Origin: Avena insularis
Lineage: Eukaryota > Streptophyta > Magnoliopsida > Poales > Poaceae
Assembly (NCBI GenBank): GCA_023614405.1
Contig: JAJUPC010000231.1
Coordinates: forward strand, 1-64,000
DNA: 64,000 nt
Direction of reading: 5' to 3'
Below the pieces are notes generated by a model. That model saw only the letters and a list, made by a program, of their open reading frames with translations. It had not been told where the DNA came from and did not search any database. Of this stretch, positions 33,178 to 43,304 are shown piece after piece (within the stretch, counting starts at the first letter, position 1; every line of letters starts with the position of its first letter). Made by a program: the position numbers and the translations under genes.

Positions 33178-36100
33178 ATGTCTAGTTCAGCTAGCGGAGC
33201 TCTCGTCGGGGACGACGACTTTGCGTCCGGTCCAGAACGGGGTTCTTGGCAGGTTCCATCGTTAATCGTCGAGAGGTAGATTGGTTAATTAAAATGCGTC
33301 GGATTCCCACCGAGGTAAGGTGTCTCTTGCCCGGCAAAGAATCCTCACCCGTACTCAACGAAGGCGAGTATGTAGTTTTTATGTCCCACTTCGCTCGTGG
33401 ATTCGGCCTCCCTCTTAGCGATTTTGCTAGGGGGTTCCTTGATTACTTTGGCCTCTAGCCGCATCACCTTCCGGCCAATGCTATTGCCTCTTTGTCATCT
33501 TTTATCTCGGCTTTAGAGGGGTATTTCTTCCTCTGGCCCTCCGTACATGTTTGGTCCAAATTATTTCAAATCTGAACTAATGTTGTGCCGGACAAATCTC
33601 TCCATCCTTCTGAGAAATCTCTTACCCAATGCGGGGTTGCGTCCATTACACCTCAGAGAAATTCTGAGTTCCCCCATGTGGCCGGCCTCGAGTCTTGTAA
33701 GAAATGGCATAAATCGTTTTTCTATGTCAAAACTACAAGGAAGGAAGATAAGATTCGGCTCCCCGCTTTCTCTATCGGTCCCCCCTCCAAGAAGAATTGG
33801 AAATACAATCCTAGGAAAAGCCATTCTCTTGCCGAGGCATTTGAGATTCGGCTCAAAGAACTGATTCACTGCCGGGCTCCGTGGTGAAGATTTAATGACC
33901 GCCTTCGTCAGCAGCCGAATCTGCCATTTTCAGCTTCACACTCATAAGCTCTGTTATATGAGTGGTCCTTTGGATCCCAACCGAGTATCTACGGTTGAGC
34001 TCGAGGATTATCACATCTATAAGCGCGTCCGGGCTATCTTTAAGACCGATATGCCGGAAGAATGGGAATGGGTATTGAAGCCATTTTCTCGCGGGAATTC
34101 CCTCCTCAGGTAAGTTTAAACATTAGTGTTTTCTTCTGAATTGATTTTGTGATTGTTATTTTGCTAATTCTAATTTATTTCTCTCGCAGAGGTTTATGGA
34201 GCATAAGACGGAAGATGCCGAGGTTTTGGCTCTTCCGTGGACCGTGGATCGCAATACCCCGGAAAACGGAGAACCTGACTCGGAGGAGTTTGTCCCTAAG
34301 TCGGATGTTGCTCCTGTTCGTGCCTGTGGCAAGACCTCGGCCCACAGGATGAAGGTGACTCGGACGACGTCCAAATTCTTGAGGTAGTTGTCACGGTGCC
34401 TTCTTTCCCAACTAATCCAGCTGGTCAGGTGCACGACGCCGAACCTCTTGCGTCTCAAGCGCCTGCCGCTTCGAAGAAGCGCACCGCTTCGACAGATCCC
34501 TCCGGTGCTGCCCCCATGAAGCGAGTCAAGAAGTCTTCACAGCATATCCCGAGGCTTAAAACCATGCCTGGGTTACTGGGTGAGTTTATTTTCATTTGTA
34601 TTTCTTGTTTCTCTCTTTCTGTCTCATGACTCGACTTTTTTGTCTCTTGTAGAGCTCCTCTCTCCGCAAGGCCAAGCGGTCCGAGTATGACAAGCCACAC
34701 TACTCGGCAGGCTTCTCCTCCTCCTCCAGAAGATACTCGGGTTCCCAGTCCCTCTCGTGTTGATTCTCCTCCTGCGCCGACCAATATATCGCCTCAACAA
34801 GATGTGCCTATTGCTCCCACCATTATTGCCGACATAACCCCCACACCGGATCACCTGGTTGAGCCTGCTGGCCCTCTCAAGACCACCGAGGTTTCCCCCA
34901 ATGATCCTTTGATCACCACAGTCTCAGCTTCTACTCCAACTCCAACCGAGGATATCACCACATCGCCCCCCTTGGAAACTATAGTTCCTCCTGCCCCCAA
35001 GGGCGTGGTTCCTAGTGCTGAAGTTGTTGCCCCTGCCGAAGTTTCTACTAAGAATAAGAAAGTTGTTGTTACTAAACCCTCGGCATCTCAGAAGGGGCCA
35101 ATAAGCTCGTCTCAGCCCAACATAGCTGATGTACTTCGCAAGGGAGCTTCCTCTACTAAGCCTGGCGTTGTCCCTACTGCCGACACTCAACTTACTCTTT
35201 ACAAGAGTCCGGCAACGACGGTAGTTACACAATAGGCCCGAGGTAAAGTGTTGACCCATACTGTGAGCGGGAACAACCTCGGATCTTTGGTGGAGTATTC
35301 CAATAACTGGAACGACGCTGATCAACTTGAAGGCAATCCGAGTAGCCAACCATTTCAACTTTCCGACATCAGTAGTCGCTTGCACATGGCTGCTAAGTTT
35401 GTCCTTGATAGTGACAAGATGAATGAGGTAAGCGCTTTCGTTGATACTTTGTCTATTATTCAGATGGTATTATATACACACTAGTCCCCGAAGCTTGCAA
35501 CCAAATAACTTGTTGTTTGTTTGGAAGCTTTGTCAGGCTTCAAATGCATTTCTTGCTAAGTCAATTCCCTTCGTGACTCGGATTAGCCGTGGTCCATTCA
35601 TATCCGAGTTAAGTTTTACTTGATTCGGATTTTCTTTAGTTTTGAATATCTATCCACCTAGATCCGAGTCAAGTTTTACTTGATTCGGATCTGCTTTAAC
35701 ATTGAATATCCAGCCACCTAGATCCGAGTCAAGTTTTACTTAATTTGGATCTGCTTTAACTTTGAATATCCAGTCACCTAGATGCGAGTCAAGTTTTACT
35801 TGATTTGGATCTGCTTTAACTTTGAATATCCAGTCACCTAGATCCGAGTCAAGTTTTACTTGATTTGGATCTTCTTTATCTTTGAATATCTAGCCACCTA
35901 GATCCGAGTCAAGTTTTACTTGATTCGGATCTGCTTTAATTTTGAATATCAAGTCATCTAGATTTGAGTCAAGTTTTACTTGATTCTGATCTGTTTTAAT
36001 TTTGATTATTTAGTCACCTAGATCCGAGTCAAGTTTTACTTGATTTGGATCTTTCTATTCTTTTTGTAACTTGTTTCCATTTTTAGGTTGCCCATGATCG

Positions 36101-36739
36101 CCGGACAGCTGAATTTCAAAGGTTGCTTTTTGCGCACAAAAAACTTCAAGATAAATATGAGAAGATTGTCCCTGTTGTGAAGAAAACTGGTAAGTTAACT
36201 AGTCCGTGTAACGTTCCTTAACTTCGTAATAATTTTAGTTGTTCGTGCTAATTAGCTTTTTTGCTGGTGCGCAGCTAGTATCAACAACTTGAATACTCGC
36301 CTTACCAAGAAAGTTGGCGCTCTTGAAGGTTAGTTACTCTTTTTGTTTGCAAATTTGTCGACTTTTGTCCGAGGTAAATATTGGGTTTCTTACAACCTTC
36401 TGGCTTTGGTATATCCGAGTTACAAACACTTGCAGCGTTGCATCAAGAATGCATACCTATGCCTGATATGATGCTGCATTTTTTAGAACAAGCTGCCGCT
36501 CATTCGGCGCAACTCAAATAAAAGGATGATGAGATAACTCGGTTACGTGCCGAGGTTAAACCTCTCAAGCTTTCCCAGAACTCTAAGTTGGAAAAAGTTG
36601 ATCAGGAGTTTTCGGAGGAAAAGAACCGACTGAGCATGTAGCTTCACAAGGGCAAAGAACTTCTTGACGCTGCCGAATTTAAAAAATCGAGCGATAAGCG
36701 AGGAAATCACTCGTTTTGAGAAGAGTAGTGCCGATGTCG
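33178..36739 (+). pseudogene. Y antisense extra ORF, Transposase_28-like, U2 copy
   Basis: Same gene as 17888-21484. Here the probable start codon is intact: ATG 33178 reads MSSSASGALVGDDDFASG. A one-base loss near 33252 shifts the frame, and the next frame reads WLIKMRRIPTEV and then the PF04195-type domain FARGFGLPLSDFARGFLDYFG (about 33390-33458), ended by TAG. Exon 2 lacks about 23 bp near 34400 relative to U1. The TAG following VVTQ near 35233 is shared with U1, so it predates the duplication. Introns, including the 60-bp minisatellite, are in the same positions. The gene is cut by the X LTR at 36740. It is non-functional as it stands. Confidence 0.76.
35596..36050 (+). repeat. 60-bp hairpin minisatellite, U2
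   Basis: Eight copies with the same 60-bp period and arms as 20341-20800. Copy number is unchanged since the duplication; single-base differences are scattered between the units. Confidence 0.92.
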
Positions 36740-37273
36740 TGGTATTGCCGACGAGTACACCATGGAGGGGTTCTCATAGTGCGTTTTTAGAGACGTGGGG
36801 GAAGTCAGACGGTTGACGGGTACGAGGTAACACATCTTACCCAGGTTCAGATCCCACAACAGTGGCGGAATCCTACTCCTGCTATAAATCACTATAAGGG
36901 CAATACGCCGAGTTACAGGGATTGGTTCGCTGTGCGAGATTGTATGAAGTTGTCTATGAACGTTGTGCCCTAAAGGCTCCCATAGGCCCGACTTATATAG
37001 TCGCCAGGTCCTAGGGTTACAGGGAAAAGTCCTAGCCGGACAAGTCACAGAGTTCTACACCGTCTATTACTACTCTTGTGTATCTTGCACTCCAAGACTC
37101 CGGGTACGCTGGTGACTCCACCGTACCCTTCCTTTATCCGGCATGCGCCTCCCTTCTGGATCCATCTAACTGGGCCGCCCAGCAGGCCGTAGACATGCTA
37201 CCAACTGTGGGCCACCCAGGTTATCCGGATAGGTGACACGCTATGAGGATACCCATATAGCATATCCCCAATA
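36740..37273 (-). mobile_element. X 3' LTR, U2
   Basis: Copy of 21485-22017. The start reads TATTGGGG instead of TGTTGGGG (one base changed), with the CTCCGGGGGCTAC tract at 37274-37286. The TATATAAG box is kept. The section near 36815-36850 (GGTACGAGGTAACACATCTT) differs from U1 by a small rearrangement. Confidence 0.72.
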
Positions 37274-37286
37274 GTAGCCCCCGGAG

Positions 37287-37874
37287 AACTCCGAGATCTT
37301 GCGCCTTCTTGCCTTTTCAGATGAATGCTTCGTCCAGTTGGATGTTGGCAAATCGTCAAGCAATATCTTGTAGTACTCCCAAAGAACCCTGCAAAACTCT
37401 CTCCGTCTTTAACTTGTAAGCCGGAGAAATGCTGAATCTTCCATTGTACACTTCCGTAGTCGGATTAGATCCGTCTATATCGAAATCTTCGATGTGACGG
37501 CTCATCTACCCATGTCAGCTAGGACGACGTAGGCTTAGGTCAACGACGCCTCGTAACTCACACATGCAGAGAACACAATCATGTCCAATTTTCCCGCGCG
37601 AGCGATACGAACCGTTGGCGGCGACGGTTGGAGACGTGGCGAAATTTCCACGCACGTTTGCGAACACGTCGTCTACGCGGCAACCGTCTAATCAAGCTGC
37701 ACGAATCTTAACGCCGAGGATGATAAATAGTAACCGTGGGGAAATTTCCACTTTTTACCTCATTCTCCTTGCATCATCTTCTTACTCCAGCGCACGCCCC
37801 TCCGAGCTCTCCATGCCTAACTCGCGAAAAAACCCTAGCTTCCAATCCGCACCAGTTGCGTTCATCCTCACTCC
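37287..37874 (+). promoter_or_regulatory. Upstream region of the X antisense ORF, U2
   Basis: Copy of 22031-22618, with GATAAATAG at 37732-37740 about 135 bp before ATG 37875. Nothing else is recognised in it. Confidence 0.42.
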
Positions 37875-40800
37875 ATGGCCAGCAGCAGCAGCGCTTCTCC
37901 CTCCCTGGCAGCGTCGAGCGAAGCAGCGGTGAAGCCGGCGAGCTCCATCGTCGTGCCTCCAGAGGGGCTAGTCATCCCTGCATCGGCGGTCATCGAGTCC
38001 ACCGGCGGTGACCTTAATCTGGCGGCGCTGGAGCCGTTGGAGGAGGAACCAGACTCGCACAAGGGTGACTGGCGCGGCTCGGATATCATTGACCGTGATA
38101 TCCAAGAGATGATCGCTGAAGTCTACCTTCCTGCGACGGAGGGGCTCGCCTGGCGGGCGGCGCTGATCGGCGAGGTGACACCTTCTCCCCAAGCCGGAGA
38201 AAAGGTGTACCTCAAAGCTCAGCTGGTACGTGGCGTTTCTCTGCCTATCTCCAACTTCTTCCTCTCCGTCTTGAATCACTATAGGGTACAGCCCCAGAAC
38301 CGTTCCCCCAATAGTATCTTAGTGCTTAGCAACTTCACGGCACTTTGCGAGGGATATCTATGGATAAGGCCTAGGTTAGACCTTTTCGTGTACTTCTTCA
38401 CCGTCAAACGTGAAGCCGGACATAGCAAGGAAGAGCTTAGGAACTGTGGCACCATAAGCTTCAAGATTCGACCTCGCCGGTGGTTGCCCGACATCGTCGG
38501 CCACGAGTCTTGCAAGAATTGGCAATGGACGTACTTTTACGGCCCAGACATTCCTCTGGCTGGCCGAGAAGTAACGTACCCGGACTTCGTGGACGGAGCC
38601 ACCGCTGAAGTTTCCACATGGAGATCCCAAGCCTCCCTTCCCTCCGACCTCGACGCTTCTCGTGCCATAAGGCGGATCGAATGGTTCGTAGAGACGGGTT
38701 TAACCGGCTTGGACCTAGCCATGTGTTGGTTCATCAGGCGAATCCAACCTCTGCAGCACCGCACGAAGTACATGCACGAGTATACCAGCGACAGAAGGGA
38801 TAGTCTCCGCATCTCCGTGGACAACTTCTCGAGCGACTCCCTCAAGCTCCGCCTTAAGGACATCATCAATGTGAAGGATAAGAAGCGTGGCTTCACCATC
38901 ACCTACGACATGTTCGTAGACGGCAAGTGCCCAAAGGTAGGTATTTATTTTCCGTGTACGACATATGCTCCAGTTCTGCCGTCTTGCAAATACCATCTTA
39001 TCTAACATGGTGATTTCTTACTTAACAGCTTAGCGATCTAGAGGAGGGCAACATGGCTGCCCAAATATATGATCCAAAGATGAAGGAAGTCATGGTCGTG
39101 TCCAACGACGAGGTCCCGTTACCGAGAAAGCGAAAGAGCTCCACCTCTGACGCTGCCAACGGAGGCAAGAAGAAGAAGACGGAGGGTGGAGCCTCCAAGA
39201 AAACTACCACCGCCCTGGAGGCGGAAAAGAGAAAAGTTACCGGGATCCCCTTTGCCAAAGCACCCCCATTTGAGTAAGCTTCTCATTTTCCAACACTGTC
39301 TATTTATCTGTCTTGCTCCTGTACTTATGCATTTCGCACATTTCAGGAAGAAAGCCACGACCAGCCTCAAGAAGACCTCCAAAACATCGGGGGCTTCTCG
39401 AAATATCAAGGACATGCTGCATTGCGACGCCTCTCCCACCACCGCCCCTGCTACTCCTGCTGTCAAGCCTTCGTCTGCTCCGACAAGCTCACAAGCTAGG
39501 GAGGCATCAGGCCCTTCCGCCATGGAAGTGGATTCTGGCTCCTCTACCGAACTCGCTGTTGTCGGCGAGCAGGCAACGCAGGAGAGAACCGCTCAACAAA
39601 TGGCTGAAGATCTGGCTAAGCATGCCATCGGTGGCGGCAAGGCGGTGGTGGAAGCTGGTACTTCGTCAAGGCGCGCCTTGCTCCCCAGAAACCTTTTGAT
39701 TTCCCCAAGATAGTCTACCCGGCACTTACGCCGAGTAGCACAACTCTGGTTCCTGGAGCAGCACCGACATCTCCGACAAGCATAAATATTGCAAGGAAAT
39801 AGCATCTCCTTTGGCAAGCTGCTAGCCGAGAGCGCTACAAACCTCAAGATCATTGCACTTGTAAGTTTTACTTTGCCTTTTGCATTTCATATGAGTATCC
39901 CACTATAGCCCCCGAGGATGTAGACGGAAAACCATAGGTTTTGCATCTATATGCTCTAAGAGTGACTAAGCTAGAAAAGTTCTCACTGTAGCCTCCAAGC
40001 ATGTAGATGGAATGAAATGTTCCGACTAGATGCTTTAAGAGTAGCATACACGGTGTTTATAAATTTCAGCATTGTAGCCCCCAAGATTCTAGTTGTAACT
40101 GAATTAGTTCCGACTAGATGCTTAAAGAAAGCTAAGCATATATCCGAGTTGAAAAATTTATACAGTAGCCCCCCAAGCTTCTAGTTGCAACTGAATTAGT
40201 TCCGAATAGATGCTTAAAGAAAGCTATGCATATTGTTAAGTCAAAAACTCTCGCTGTAGCCCCCCAGCGTCTAGGTGGAAAATTTCTGACTAGATGCTCC
40301 AAGTAGACTAAACAACGGTTTAACTTTGTTCTTTTTTCCACAGAACGAGAATGCTCTGAGGGGCATGGCCAATGGCAAGTACCAGAAGATGCGCGCAGAT
40401 CTTGAAGCCGAAAAGGGTAAAACTGCCATCTTGAAGGAACAGATCATCAAAACAAGAGTCTGTTTTCTTTCTGGGCATTCCGTCTTGGTTTTGTGCCTAC
40501 ATTCTCCGAGTACTCACTGTGTACTTTGTTTTCTCCAACTTTGCAGAACATGTTGCCAAGGCCAAGGACATTGTCGACCAGTCCAAGAACATCCAGCAGC
40601 TAAATAGTGAGAACAAGATCCTTAAGGATGAGAGGAAAGACATGTTGAAAATGCATGAGGATTCAATGAAGGCCCTGCAGGACTCTGCCTCTGCGGAAAT
40701 CAATCGCTTGAAGGAGGAGCTTGCGATCTTAAAATATCAGAAACAAGCTGTTGACAAGCAAAACCAACGCCACATCGAGGCGTATAAGCTCCCCCAACAA

Positions 40801-41450
40801 GACAAAGAACCCTGGCGAACACCCTCTGGCATGCTAAGGCCAGCATCTTCAGTAAGTTTCCGCTGCCTTGTATTTCTGTAGTCCGGATACGTTGAATTTA
40901 TTGAACTCATGTGCTCCTTGTCGGAACTTGCAGCTCCTATGGGTTTAACCCGATCGCCTCCTTCGGACAAGGAATGCATGGTTCTTGCCGGCCACTTCAT
41001 CAACACTGCCATCACCCAAGCCAAAGAGATTGCAAAGCCCCTCCAGATACACATCAAGGCATCAGACTCGTGGCGAAGTACTCGGAGATTCTGCGCCGAG
41101 CCCCCGAGCGTGTCACAAGATGGAAAGCTTCATGTGCACGGGCTGGCGTGAGGATGGTGCTGTCAATGGTGAAGGCACACTACTAAGGTGCCGACATCGA
41201 CACGGTGACCTCTGGCATCCTCGACGTCGACGATGATGGTAAAGAGATTAATCACGAAGCCATATTGTCATCTCTCGCGAGTTATGACACCAGAGTTGCC
41301 GAGTTGGTGGATATCGATGTCTTCGTTCCCATGAACACCATCGACAGCGGCAACCAAGATTCTTCCGAGTCCAACCACAGCGCCGACTTCGAGGGTGGCT
41401 CTCGGGCTGGTGACGACGCTGCGTCTAAGTCTCCTGCGCCAAAGGAATGA
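37875..41450 (+). pseudogene. X antisense extra ORF, U2 copy with intact first two exons
   Basis: Best-preserved extra ORF of the window. Exon 1 (37875-38936) is open for 354 codons from MASSSSASPSLAASSE; intron 38937-39028 (GTAGGT..AACAG); exon 2 39029-39273; intron 39274-39346; exon 3 from 39347. Residues about 115-185 hold the Transposase_28-like core (VRGVSLPISNFFLSVLNHY, CEGYLWIRP), which U1 has lost. After it come ISFKIRPRRWLPDIVGHES and a Lys-rich exon 2. Exon 3 is frameshifted near 39663 relative to U1 (GTSSRRALL against GTSAEGGAL) and lacks 26 bp near 39778. Downstream coiled-coil and acidic exons (about 40348-41450) match U1. Antisense to X integrase; role unknown. Confidence 0.78.
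39902..40318 (+). repeat. 83-91-bp minisatellite in an X-ORF intron, U2
   Basis: Five units as in U1 (24454-24870), at the same spacing, with a few substitutions such as TATAGCCCCC in the first unit. Confidence 0.78.
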
Positions 41451-41963
41451 AGAACAACTTTGTATTATTTGTTTCACCTTTGGTGTATGTGTGGGAAAAA
41501 TTATTGATGTAACTTAAGGCGGAAAACAATGGTTGTTATTTCCTGCTACTTAAGAACCAGTTTTCAGCATGTATATATTTTTTAAGCAAGTGGTGGCTTA
41601 TCCATTACTTCAGATTTTATGCTTGACCTTTCGTGAGTCGGAAGACTTGTTGTCGGAACCATGCGCTCAGGTGATGATGCCCAATGGCACCGTCAATAAC
41701 CTGAGCACAAAATCGCCGACAATAAGTGCCAAAAGTCACTACTCCAGAATCCACATAAAAACGACAAAGAACGTGTAGACCAGAAAACTTAAGCTAACGC
41801 CCGTAGGAGGAATTTTCACAAGTGCAAATGCAAGACTTGTGCATAAAGGTTTTACATGATCCAAAAATGAACACTAAAGGAGGTAAACGACTCAGAAATA
41901 TGAGTGAACCAGAGAGCTTTACTTCATTGATCATATAAGAGGTATACAATTAGATGAAAAATG
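41451..41963. other. Convergent spacer between X antisense ORF and X pol, U2
   Basis: Copy of 26003-26516. No gene seen. Confidence 0.5.
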
Positions 41964-43304
41964 TTAAGTGTAAAAAGGACATAGCTGTGCTATGTTCCAT
42001 GGCCGATCAAGCTCCAGGTAGTCATCATCCGGGTCACGTCGCTTACGCTTGTGATCCTCGTTGGGTCTATCCCTCAGTTCATGATTGTCAATGAGGTAGT
42101 AAGACCCATTGAGTAGCGCCTTGCTTATGATGAACGGTCCTTCCCATGGCGGGGATAATTTGTGTGACTTCTTCTGCTTAAGTCGGAGCACCAAATCCCC
42201 ATGTTTAAACGAGTGATGCCGAACGCGGAGACTATGGTAGCTGCGTAGCTTCTGCTGGTAGATGGCGGATCTTTGGCATGCCAAAACGCGCTCCTCCTCG
42301 AGAAGGTCCACATCTAGGCGTCTGGATTCTTCAGCATCATCTTTGTCATAGGCGGCAACTCTTGGTGCATCGTGAAGTATGTCGGAAGGGAGGATGGCTT
42401 CTGCTCCATATACCATAAAATAAGGGGTGTAGCCGGTTGATCTGTTGGGTGTAGTTCGTAAACTCCACAGCACAGAAGGCAATTCTTCCGCCAGGCTCCA
42501 GCTGCTCTATGTAGCGGTGCCTCAAGACGTGGCTTGATTCCCTGCAGAATTAATCCATTGGCCCGCTCAACCTGACCATTGTATTGTGGGTGTGCCACAG
42601 ATGCAAGGTCAAGTCGGATACCTTTCTCCCAGCAATAAGCCTCCACTTCTCCGAGTGATAAATTGCTGCCGTTGTCGGTGATAATGCTGTGTGGGAGACC
42701 AAATATCACCACTAGATCTCGGACGAACCTGAGGGAAGTTGCCCCATCAAGCTTTCTAATGGGTTTAGCTTCTATCCATTTAGTGAATTTGTCAACTGCT
42801 ACAAGTAGATGCGTAAACCCACAAGGTTCCCTCTATAACGGTCCCACCATGTCCAGCCCCCATACTGCAAACGGCCAAGTTATTGGTATTGTTCGCAGTT
42901 CTTCAGCAGGAACATGTGGTTGTCGGGCATAATACTGGCATCCCATGCATGTCTCAACCAGCTTGTCGGCATCCGGATTCGCGGCCAGCCAGTAGAATCC
43001 TTGCCGGAAGGCTTTCGCGACCAACGATCGAGGAGCGGCGTGATGCCTGCAATCTCGGAGATGGATTTCGCATAGGATTTCCATACCTCCTAGCTAGTAA
43101 ACACACTTTAGGTATACACCAGTAGTGCTCCTTTTGTAGAGTTGCCCATTAATTATGGTATAACCCTTTGCTCGTCATACTATTTGCCGTCTTTCGACTT
43201 TGTCGTTGGGCAAAGTTCCGTGTTCGAGATACTCCATGAACGGTTTTGTCCAAGCCGGAGGGACCTTAGTCACCATGATGACGAAAGAGTCAGCTCTATC
43301 CGGG
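41964..43304 (-). pseudogene. pol: X pol: integrase, truncated, U2
   Basis: Copy of 26517-27857 with the HHCC residues, the core motifs GLDMVGPL, IITDNG and NGQVERANG, and the C-terminal part. It shares the frameshift near 42487 with U1, so that break is older than the duplication. A further stop or frameshift lies between about 42712 and 42833. The stop found at 27809 in U1 is absent: here the frame reads FMEYLEHGTLPNDKV and runs through the junction into W LTR sequence, making a chimeric minus frame 43175-43450. Confidence 0.86.

Larger units (their letters stand above)
27858..43304. repeat. Tandem unit U2 (15.4 kb, with internal deletion)
   Basis: Second direct copy. It is colinear with U1 except that the equivalent of about 8526-12739 is missing, so only 168 bp of the W LTR, then Z onward, is present. 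The first few bases (TCATTAAATCGACCG) differ from the clean junction at 43304/43305, suggesting a small local change. Similarity to U1 is high by eye, with a few differences per hundred bases and scattered indels. Confidence 0.85.

Noticed and set aside
8362..43304. Ordinary LTR-internal-LTR tandem array formed by LTR recombination
   Set aside because: Such arrays join at LTRs; here the joints lie within pol and within an LTR of a different element.
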